Of a stretch of DNA of 46,621 bases, positions 1-6,633 are shown one piece after another. Position 1 is the first letter of the stretch. Each line of letters opens with the position of its first letter. The notes under the pieces were generated by a model, which was given only the letters and a program-made list of their open reading frames with translations, had not been told where the DNA came from and made no database searches. The position numbers were made by a program, and so were the translations under genes. Where the stretch lies: the NCBI RefSeq assembly GCF_019237615.1, contig NZ_JAFAGT010000097.1:1-46621 (forward strand), read 5' to 3'. Origin of the DNA: Roseateles sp. (GTDB lineage Bacteria > Pseudomonadota > Gammaproteobacteria > Burkholderiales > Burkholderiaceae_C).

Positions 1-1
1 G

Positions 2-220
2 GCGATGGTCACTGCCTTCATCTCGATGCTGGAGACGCCCGGCATCGAGTTCGAGCATGACGCCACGGTGGAAGAGGCGCTTTACCTGCTCGACCAGTTT
101 CCGTCCGCGGACTTCGCCGACTGCCTCCTCGCCGCCCGAGCGACACATCTTGGCCGCTCGCGCTTCGTAACCTTCGATGCCGGGGCCGCGCGCCTGCCAC
201 GCGGAGAGTTTCTGCAATAG
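2..220 (+). CDS. PIN-domain (VapC-like) ribonuclease, C-terminal part
   Basis: This reading frame enters from the left edge, so only the last 72 or so residues are present. They end in a pattern typical of the C-terminal half of PIN-domain toxins: an ADFADCLLAA helix carrying the late acidic residues, then a short strand with FVTFD. In complete VapC proteins these acidic residues help coordinate Mg2+ for RNA cleavage. The first Met (position 5) is probably internal, because a PIN domain is about 130 residues long. The cognate antitoxin would lie upstream, outside the window. The assignment rests on motif resemblance only. Confidence 0.6.
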   Translation, partial: AMVTAFISMLETPGIEFEHDATVEEALYLLDQFPSADFADCLLAARATHLGRSRFVTFDAGAARLPRGEFLQ

Positions 221-374
221 GCCAGCAGTCCAAAAGCATCCGCAGTCGGCCAGATGCCGCCGTTCGATGCTGCGGGCTCGACGGCCGCAACGCCTTGGAA
301 GCGGTCCCACGCCTTTGGGTGACGGTCTAGGCTATCACGCCCATCGGGCCAATCGTTCTCAAACTTGCTTCAAG

Positions 375-393
375 TGCAGCATAATTTGCTGCA
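375..393. promoter_or_regulatory. Perfect 7-bp inverted repeat over the MNT start codon; possible operator and -10 box
   Basis: The repeat reads TGCAGCA-TAATT-TGCTGCA, two perfect 7-bp arms around a 5-nt AT core. Its last base is the A of the ATG at 393. CATAAT at 380-385 would serve as a -10 box that places the transcript start at or next to the ATG. No Shine-Dalgarno sequence precedes the ATG. Both facts suggest a leaderless mRNA and autorepression by the encoded HTH-containing protein, but this is inference. Confidence 0.45.
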
Positions 394-998
394 TGACTTC
401 GTTGGCGCATCATCTGCTCGGTCAAACCCGTTCTGCTGTGCTGGGTGCGCTACTGCTGCATCCACAGGACTCGTTGCATGTGCGTGAGCTGGCCCGGCTG
501 ACCGGCGCCTCCCCTGGCTCCTTGCACCGGGAGTTGCGCCTGCTTTCCGGCCTGGGTCTGTTGCTTCGCCAGGAAGTTGGGCGTCAAGTGCACTACCGCG
601 CCAACCCTGACAGCCCTGTATTCGAGGAATTGGCCGGCATTCTGCGCAAGACCGCCGGCATCGCCGACGTGCTTCGCGACAGGCTCGCGCCGCTGCTCGA
701 CAAGGTGACATTCGCCTTCGTGTATGGATCGGTCGCAGCTGGGAAGGAGCGTCCGGGCAGCGATGTCGACTTGATGGTCCTTGGTTCCGCTGGGTTTGCA
801 GACCTGGCGCGGGCGCTGGCCGATGCCCAGCCGATTTTGCGGCGCGAGGTGAACCCGACCGTGATGACCGCGCGCGGGTTCATGCAAGCTCTCGCGGCCG
901 GCGACGGCTTCGCGCGCAGCGTGGTCCAGGGCCCCAAGCTTTGGCTGATGGGAGACAAGGATGACTTTGCAAAACTTGCTGCGAATCGGGCGGCTTAA
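393..998 (+). CDS. MNT-type nucleotidyltransferase with N-terminal HTH (antitoxin candidate)
   Basis: The protein has 201 residues when started at ATG 393; the longer upstream frame has no domain-like content. Residues about 12-70 look like a winged helix-turn-helix (VRELARLTGASPGSLHRELR). A minimal nucleotidyltransferase domain follows, with the polymerase-beta signature GS(112-113)...SDVDL and metal-binding Asp124 and Asp126. In HEPN/MNT systems the MNT protein AMPylates and silences the HEPN ribonuclease. The next gene overlaps this one by 38 nt and is HEPN-like, which supports that role. The HTH fusion fits autoregulation through the repeat at 375-393. Confidence 0.75.
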   Translation: MTSLAHHLLGQTRSAVLGALLLHPQDSLHVRELARLTGASPGSLHRELRLLSGLGLLLRQEVGRQVHYRANPDSPVFEELAGILRKTAGIADVLRDRLAPLLDKVTFAFVYGSVAAGKERPGSDVDLMVLGSAGFADLARALADAQPILRREVNPTVMTARGFMQALAAGDGFARSVVQGPKLWLMGDKDDFAKLAANRAA

Positions 999-1413
999 GC
1001 AACATGCCGCAACAGCGGATGAAGTGCAGCGCCTGCTGGCCGCTATCGACCGCAATCTGGCCGACGCGGCGGTGTCCACCATCAGCGACGAGACTCGTTT
1101 TGATGCGGCCTACAAGGCCGTCATGCAGTGCGCACTGGTTGGCATGTTGGCGGCTGGATTCCGCCCCTCCTCCACTGAACCGGGCCACCACCAGACAATG
1201 ATCCAGTCGCTCCCGCTCACGCTGGGCGCCGAAAACGACGTGTGGGTGGTGCTGGACGCGCTACGCCGTCAGCGCAACGCCAACGACTACACCGGCCAGC
1301 CCATCACACCTGCCGCATCGGCTGAATGCATTGCACAAGCGAAGGCATTGCGAAAGCGGCTGCGCAAACACCTCGAGACAGTTCACCCAGATCTTCTGAA
1401 GACACCGCAATAG
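961..1413 (+). CDS. HEPN-like protein (toxin candidate paired with MNT)
   Basis: A 150-residue, largely helical protein that starts inside the preceding MNT gene (38-nt overlap), so the two are translationally coupled. The segment LDALRRQRNANDYTG (about 98-112) is the usual place of the HEPN RNase motif. The Arg/Asn part is clear, but the canonical R-x4-6-H histidine is not: an Asn-Asp-Tyr is seen instead, as in some HEPN families found next to MNT genes. It may be an RNase toxin or a catalytically weakened relative. Confidence 0.6.
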   Translation: MTLQNLLRIGRLKQHAATADEVQRLLAAIDRNLADAAVSTISDETRFDAAYKAVMQCALVGMLAAGFRPSSTEPGHHQTMIQSLPLTLGAENDVWVVLDALRRQRNANDYTGQPITPAASAECIAQAKALRKRLRKHLETVHPDLLKTPQ

Positions 1414-1602
1414 AGCCGCCCAACCAAGTTCACCACTCATCTGCCAGCAAGGTGGCCCGGCCTGATGGTGAAGGTTTGAAAGGTTGGCACGATGGCGTCG
1501 GACTTCCTGAATGGCCGCGATAGGTCACATGGCCGCCCGTCGGAACACGGGCGCGGTCGGCAGCACTGGGTCGATAGCAGCCCCTTGCACCGCCCTACTG
1601 CA

Positions 1603-1628
1603 GCTGGATCAAGCCTATCTGATCCAGC
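1603..1628 (-). terminator. Hairpin downstream of the porin gene
   Basis: The two 9-bp arms GCTGGATCA and TGATCCAGC match perfectly around an 8-nt loop, 13 nt beyond the porin stop. No clear U-tract follows on the minus strand, so it is either a weak intrinsic terminator or a 3'-end stabiliser. No gene was recognised in the rest of 1414-1641. Confidence 0.45.
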
Positions 1629-1641
1629 CAATCACCGAACG

Positions 1642-2775
1642 TCAGAAGAACACGATCCCTCCCAGCGCGACCCCATTCATCCGCGCCTCATTCCCAACCA
1701 CGGGCCTGGACATCGTGCGGCTCAGCTCCGTGACGAGCGTGACGCTCTTCGTCAGCCCGTAGTACAGCCCCGCCGTCACGTTGCTGTTGCCGCGCAGGTC
1801 GCTGGCCGTGCCGTCCTTCAGCCGGCTCTCGCCCCAGTTCAGGCCCAGCTTGGTCTTGGCCGTGGCCTGCCAGGTGGCCTGCAGCAGCAGGTTGGTCTGC
1901 TTGCGGTTGCCGCTGTCGCCGTCGGTCAGCACGCCCAGACCCTTGCCGGACTGGATATTGGCCGCCAGGCCCAGTGCGCCCAGCGTGACGCTGGCGCCGA
2001 CTTCGGCGCCGTTCATCGTGAAGCCGGCCGCGCCGCCCACACCCTCGAACTTCTGGTGCTTGACGCCCAGCCAGGCCTTGCCGCCGCCGAACCTGGCGGT
2101 GGCCAGCGCCTGCAACTGCGGCTCGTTGCGACCGATATGGCTGCTGCCGGCGTCCACCGGGCTCATCAGCGCAACGGTGGCCGAGAAGTTGCCACTGACT
2201 GGCAGCGTGTAGGCTACCTGGCCGTAGGTGCCCAGATAGGTGTAGCCGGAGCCGATGTGACCCAGCGTGACGCGGTTGCGCTGCGTGGCGCTGACGGGCG
2301 CGCCGGCGCCCAGCAGCGTCATGTCGCCAAGGATGGCGGATGAGCCGAACAGGCCGTAGTCGCGGCCCAGCTTGACGCTGCCTATGTCGGCGTTGCCGAA
2401 GGTCATGAAGCCCTGGCGCACATCCACGTTGCTGTTGTTGGAGATGGCGTCGCCGCTGGCGACGGCCGCGCCGATCATCAGCGTGGCGCTGATGTCCAAG
2501 CCCTCCTGGCGCGTCTTGGCCATCGTCGTCAGTGCGTTGGGCAGCAGGCCGTTGCCGATGACGGTGCGGCCGTCGGTGCCGCCGCAGCCCAGGCCCTTGC
2601 TGGCGAGAGCGACGCCGTCGACGGCCTGCGAGCCGGAGCAGCTGGTGTGGGTGTAGTAGGCGTTGACGATGCCGCCGAGGGCGATGTCCCATTCGCCGGC
2701 CTTGAAGTCGGCGGCGTGGGCCGTGCCGGCGGCGAGCGCGGTGGCAAGGGCGATGGCGGTGTGGGTGGTGTTCAT
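1642..2775 (-). CDS. Outer-membrane general porin
   Basis: A 377-residue protein of the Gram-negative trimeric porin family common in Burkholderiales. The start at 2775 is chosen because it gives a clean signal peptide (cleavage after TAHA, about residue 21) and has GGAG upstream. Family traits are the opening strand with GGIVNAYY, the internal LGRDYGLFGSSAILGDMTLLG-type segment, alternating strands throughout and a terminal Phe (GGIVFF) for BAM recognition. It has its own sigma-54 promoter, of the same type as those of the quinoprotein and aldehyde dehydrogenase genes. It is therefore probably co-induced to let the alcohol substrate into the periplasm; the substrate itself is not visible in the sequence. 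Confidence 0.88.
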   Translation of the reverse strand: MNTTHTAIALATALAAGTAHAADFKAGEWDIALGGIVNAYYTHTSCSGSQAVDGVALASKGLGCGGTDGRTVIGNGLLPNALTTMAKTRQEGLDISATLMIGAAVASGDAISNNSNVDVRQGFMTFGNADIGSVKLGRDYGLFGSSAILGDMTLLGAGAPVSATQRNRVTLGHIGSGYTYLGTYGQVAYTLPVSGNFSATVALMSPVDAGSSHIGRNEPQLQALATARFGGGKAWLGVKHQKFEGVGGAAGFTMNGAEVGASVTLGALGLAANIQSGKGLGVLTDGDSGNRKQTNLLLQATWQATAKTKLGLNWGESRLKDGTASDLRGNSNVTAGLYYGLTKSVTLVTELSRTMSRPVVGNEARMNGVALGGIVFF

Positions 2776-2814
2776 GTCGTCTCCAGTGGTGTTGATGGGG
2801 CCGCAGCGCCTTGC

Positions 2815-2830
2815 GCAAGGGCTGTGCCAG
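2815..2830 (-). promoter_or_regulatory. Sigma-54 (-24/-12) promoter of the porin gene
   Basis: On the minus strand the site reads CTGGCACAGCCCTTGC: GG and GC are separated by exactly 10 nt, close to the TGGCAC-N5-TTGC consensus. Transcription would start near 2803, leaving a leader of about 28 nt to the ATG at 2775. Confidence 0.8.
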
Positions 2831-3020
2831 TGCCGGCCTGGAGCGACGGGTGCGCGCGGGCGTTGCCGCGTGGCGCAATGGGGACAGGTTGGGGGCGCAG
2901 GGGCGTGCCGCGCTGGCGCGCCGTTGCGGGTCGGCCCGGACGCGTGCTGTTGCGCGGCCCCGCCGGGCCGCTGTGCCAAGCCGCAGCGCGCCTGTGGCAA
3001 CGCGCAGCGGCGCCCTAGGG

Positions 3021-5504
3021 CTAGTACTCGTACCTCAGGCCCAGCGAGACGGCGCGCGGCGCGCCCGGCGCGTAGAACGTCGCATGACGCAGCGGCCGGT
3101 CGCCGTTGGCGTTGGCCGGGAAGGGCCGGCTCTGGAAGTTGCCGGCGGCGTCGAAGCCCGTGGGGCCCAGCTGGGCGGCGGTGCTGTAGGCGCGGTCCAG
3201 CAGGTTGCTGACCTGCGCGAACAGCTTCAGCCCCTTCGCCGGCCGCCAGGCCGCGTTGACGTTGAGTACCGCGTAGCCGGCGCTGCGGCCGGGGCCCAGG
3301 TAGTAGATGCCGTCGGGCCGGTGCTGGCCGTTCTCGTTGCCGCGCGCCATCGAGCCATCCATGGCGATGGCGTCGGCGCCCAGCGACCAGGCGGTGCCCA
3401 GGTCCAGGTCCGCATAGAGCTTGAGCATGCGGCGAGGCAGCAGCGGGATGCGGTCGCCGACGGCGATGGCGATGTTGCCGTCCACGCCAGGCAGCCCGGC
3501 CCGAGCCGCGTCGTTGGCGCTGCTGGACGAACCATTGACGACCTCGGCCGTGCGGTAGGTGGCGTCGAGCAAGGTGAGGTTCGCTCCCGCCGTCAGGCCC
3601 TGGGCAGGCTGGCCGCTCAGGCCTAGCTCCAGGCCCTGGCGGCGCGTCTTGCCGAAGTTCTTGAAGTAGCCGAAGCCGGCCGCGTTGTCGGCGACGAAGA
3701 GCAGGTCATCGCGGTTGTCGGCGCGAAACAGGCCCAGGCTCCAGGCCAGTGGCGCGCCGGCCGCGCTGCGCAGGCCCGCCTCCAGTGTGGTCGTGACGAC
3801 CTGCTTGAGCGGCGGGTCGCCGGCGAATGCGTTGGGCAGCTTGCAGGGGGTGGCCGGGTCGGCACAACCCAGCTCGACGGCGGAGGGGGCGCGGCTGCCC
3901 TGGTTCACACCGACCCAGGCGTTGATGCCGGCCATTGGCGTGAAGCTCAGGCCGATGGCGGGGTTGAGACGGCTGAAGCGGTGGTCGCCGTCCAGCGAGC
4001 CGGGGCCGCCGCCGGGCGTGATGGCGTCGCGGTTGCGCACGCTGGTGTGGTTGTAGCGGCCGGACAGCGTCACGTGGGTGCCGCCGGCCACTGTGAGGAC
4101 GGTGCTGGCAAAGGCGCTGAGCGTGCGTGTGCGGCCCGCCAGGTCGACGCGCGTGTCGTAGGGCGTTCCGTCCACGTTGCCGCCCGTCACGCCGTCGCCG
4201 AAGGCACCAACGCCGGTGATCGTGCGGTTGGCGTTCAGGTAGCCCAGCTCCGAGCCCTGGGTGAAGTGGATGCGGCTGAAGTCCGCTGCGGCACCGACCA
4301 GGGACTGGCTCTTCAGCCCGAACAGCGGGCCGTTGTAGGCCAGCTGCGCGGTGACGCCGCCTTGGCTTTGGTGCGTGCGGGTCTGGCGGATGACGCCGCT
4401 GCACTTCTCGGCGGGCTCGTCGCGCAGCAGCGCCTGGGCGATGCAGCGCCATTTGGGGAAGGGCGTGTTGGCCGCGCTCTCGCCGGCGGTGGGGAAGCCG
4501 CTGAAGCCGGCGGACGCGAGCGCGGCGCGCTCGACGGCGCTGGGCTGGTAGAGGGACTGGTCCAGCGAGTCGTCGTTGAGGTCGCCGTTGAAGGTGCGCG
4601 TCGCGATGCGGCGCGCGTAGGCGTTGCCGCTCAGCGTCCAGCGCGCGTCCAGCTCCTGCGACATCGCGAGATTGAGCAGCAGGGCACGGTTCTTCGTGTT
4701 GTCGGGCCGCGTGTAGACGCTGGCGCGGTCGCGCTCCAGCAGGCGCTGCTCCTGCAGGCCGTTGCCGTTCAGGTCGGTCCCGGCGACGGCGGCGCTGAGG
4801 CTCAACTCGGTATCGCCGCTGCGGCGGCCGAATTTGCCGAACAGCTGGCTCACGCCGGAGGCCGAGTCGACGCGCCAGCCGCGCTCGTGGAAGCGGTTGC
4901 CGGTGACGTACCAGTGCAGGCCGTCGTCGTCATGGCCGCCGTGCTCGAACTCCACGGCGCCGCGGCTGTGGGAGCCGGCCAGCAGCTGCAGCGAGGTGCC
5001 CGGATGCACAAGCCCGTCCTTGGTCTGCAGTGCCAGCGCGCCGCCCAGCGTGTTGAGGCCGAACAGTGGGTTGGAGCCGGGGTTGAGCGACAGCGACGCG
5101 ATGGCGGCCTTCGGGATCAGGTCCCAGCTGACCACGTCGCCGAAGGGCTGGTTCAGGCGCACGCCGTCCAGGTAGAGCGACAGGCCCTGCTGCGTGCCCA
5201 GCAGCGGCGAGGCCGTGTAGCCGCGGAAGTTCAGGTCCGGCTGCAAGGGGTTGCCCTGCACCTCGTTGACATGGACGCTGCCCAGGCGTCGGTTCATGAA
5301 GGCGCTCAGGTCCAGGGCCTGGCTGCGTTCGAGGTCGGCCGCGCGCGCGGTCTGCACGTGGGCGGGGATGAGGTCGCGCGCGACGTCCGCGCCCGGCACC
5401 GGCGACAGGCCGACGACCTCGACGCGGTCCAGCTGCTGGATCTGCGCATGCGCCGCGGGCGATGCGGCCAGGGCCAGCGCGGCGCAGCAGAGCGTGGGGT
5501 TCAT
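3021..5504 (-). CDS. TonB-dependent outer-membrane receptor
   Basis: An 827-residue receptor with a signal peptide ending at AHA-Q, about residue 21. A plug domain follows, with DLNFRGYTASPLLGTQQG, YLDGVRLNQPFGDVVSWDLIP and GSNPLFGLNTLGGALALQTK, then a long beta-barrel ending in RYEY. Start 5504 has GGAGA upstream and gives the signal peptide; the longer frame does not. The ligand cannot be read from the sequence. Its position behind the quinoprotein operon makes a lanthanide-chelate or cofactor-related cargo worth considering. It lies 176 nt beyond the beta-propeller gene, and no convincing sigma-54 site was found in the gap. Confidence 0.88.
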   Translation of the reverse strand: MNPTLCCAALALAASPAAHAQIQQLDRVEVVGLSPVPGADVARDLIPAHVQTARAADLERSQALDLSAFMNRRLGSVHVNEVQGNPLQPDLNFRGYTASPLLGTQQGLSLYLDGVRLNQPFGDVVSWDLIPKAAIASLSLNPGSNPLFGLNTLGGALALQTKDGLVHPGTSLQLLAGSHSRGAVEFEHGGHDDDGLHWYVTGNRFHERGWRVDSASGVSQLFGKFGRRSGDTELSLSAAVAGTDLNGNGLQEQRLLERDRASVYTRPDNTKNRALLLNLAMSQELDARWTLSGNAYARRIATRTFNGDLNDDSLDQSLYQPSAVERAALASAGFSGFPTAGESAANTPFPKWRCIAQALLRDEPAEKCSGVIRQTRTHQSQGGVTAQLAYNGPLFGLKSQSLVGAAADFSRIHFTQGSELGYLNANRTITGVGAFGDGVTGGNVDGTPYDTRVDLAGRTRTLSAFASTVLTVAGGTHVTLSGRYNHTSVRNRDAITPGGGPGSLDGDHRFSRLNPAIGLSFTPMAGINAWVGVNQGSRAPSAVELGCADPATPCKLPNAFAGDPPLKQVVTTTLEAGLRSAAGAPLAWSLGLFRADNRDDLLFVADNAAGFGYFKNFGKTRRQGLELGLSGQPAQGLTAGANLTLLDATYRTAEVVNGSSSSANDAARAGLPGVDGNIAIAVGDRIPLLPRRMLKLYADLDLGTAWSLGADAIAMDGSMARGNENGQHRPDGIYYLGPGRSAGYAVLNVNAAWRPAKGLKLFAQVSNLLDRAYSTAAQLGPTGFDAAGNFQSRPFPANANGDRPLRHATFYAPGAPRAVSLGLRYEY

Positions 5505-5521
5505 GAGTGGGTCTCCGTTCC

Positions 5522-5544
5522 AAGAATCCGTGCGGTCGATTCTT
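5522..5544. repeat. Inverted repeat in the leader of the TonB receptor gene
   Basis: The arms AAGAATC and GATTCTT pair perfectly across a 9-nt spacer, 18-40 nt upstream of the receptor start codon. It could form a leader hairpin near the ribosome-binding site or be a protein-binding site. Confidence 0.4.
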
Positions 5545-5553
5545 CGGAGCGAG

Positions 5554-5592
5554 GGGGCCGGGAACCCGGGAAGATTTCCCGCCACGGCCCCC
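5554..5592. repeat. GC-rich inverted repeat between beta-propeller and TonB receptor genes
   Basis: Outer arms GGGGGCC and GGCCCCC enclose further complementary G/C tracts (GGGAA and TTCCC). It lies in the 176-nt gap between two same-strand genes, so it could be a partial terminator that lowers receptor expression relative to the operon. No U-run follows on the minus strand. Confidence 0.35.
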
Positions 5593-5680
5593 GAGGAACT
5601 ACCGCGTCATGCGCCAGGCTGGAGCACATGCAGCGCTGAACAAACCCCTCGTGGAGCGCGCCTGGAACTCGTCCAGCGCT

Positions 5681-6622
5681 TCAGCGGATCACCACCCCCC
5701 AGGGCAGCTTGCCCACCGCCACGTCGGCCACGCGCTGCTGTGACTCGGTGTCGATGACAGACACGGCGCCCGAGCGCCCGCAGGCCACGTAGAGCTTGCG
5801 GCCGTCGGGCGTCAGCGCCATGTTCCAGGGCCGCTGGCCCACCGGGATGGTGGCGACGAGCGCCATGCGCTCCACGTCCAGCACCGAGACCGTCCCGTCG
5901 CCGCCGTTGGAGATGAAGACGCGCCGGCCGTCGGGGTGCACGCTGATGCCGTTGCTCTTGGGGCCGGCCTTGAGCTTGTGGGCTACCGTGAAAGTCCGGG
6001 TGTTGATGACGTAGATCTCGCTGGACATCTCGGCCGCGACGAAGGCGCGGCGCCCGTCCGGCGAGAAGCCGATGCCGCGCGGCCGCGTGCCGACCGGGAT
6101 CTGCGCGACCTGACTGCGCTTCTCGACGTCGATGACGTCCACCGCGCCGCCCTCTTCGGCGCTGACCAGCACCCAGCGGCCGTCGGGGCTGAAGACCGCG
6201 TGTTCGGGGTTCTTGCCGCGCACCTTGACGGCGAAGCTGCGGGCCATCGTGCGCGTGTCGACGAACACCACCTCGTTGGCCTCCTCGACGGCGGCCGTGA
6301 CCCAGCGCCCGTCCGGTGACTGGCCCAGTCCCTCCGGCGATTCGCCCAGCGGGATCTCGCCGGCCAGCCGGCGCGCGGCCAGGTCGACGACGACGAGCCG
6401 GTTGCCTGGCTGGTCGCTGACATAGGCACGGCGGCCGTCGGGACTGACGACGGCGCCGCGTGGCTTGGCGCCGGCCGGCAGCTCGTAGAGCACCGCGTCG
6501 GTGGCGGTGTCGATGACGCTCAGCGTGCCAGAGCCCTCGTTGGACACGTAGGCCAGCGGGCCAGCATGGGCCGAGGCGATGGCGGCGGCGAGCAGGGTGA
6601 GCGAGGGCAGCAGTCGGTGCAT
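5681..6622 (-). CDS. Quinoprotein-associated YVTN-type beta-propeller protein
   Basis: A 313-residue secreted protein with a signal peptide cut at about AHA-GP (residue 21). The rest is a series of about seven repeats with the recurring pattern SPDGRRAYVS...VDV, a YVTN/PQQ-like beta-propeller. The family matches the known group of beta-propeller proteins linked to PQQ-dependent alcohol catabolism in proteobacteria, whose role is unresolved. The gap to the upstream TonB receptor is only 11 nt, so it is probably the fourth gene of the cytochrome c-550 operon. It is not itself expected to be an enzyme, as it lacks the quinoprotein active-site residues. Confidence 0.85.
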   Translation of the reverse strand: MHRLLPSLTLLAAAIASAHAGPLAYVSNEGSGTLSVIDTATDAVLYELPAGAKPRGAVVSPDGRRAYVSDQPGNRLVVVDLAARRLAGEIPLGESPEGLGQSPDGRWVTAAVEEANEVVFVDTRTMARSFAVKVRGKNPEHAVFSPDGRWVLVSAEEGGAVDVIDVEKRSQVAQIPVGTRPRGIGFSPDGRRAFVAAEMSSEIYVINTRTFTVAHKLKAGPKSNGISVHPDGRRVFISNGGDGTVSVLDVERMALVATIPVGQRPWNMALTPDGRKLYVACGRSGAVSVIDTESQQRVADVAVGKLPWGVVIR

Positions 6623-6633
6623 GGTGATGATCC

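Noticed and set aside
5640-5660. GG-N10-GC spacing on the minus strand upstream of the first TonB receptor gene
   Set aside because: Only the two dinucleotides fit (GGTTTGTTCAGCGC). The flanking TGGCAC and TTGC bases are absent, so it is probably chance.
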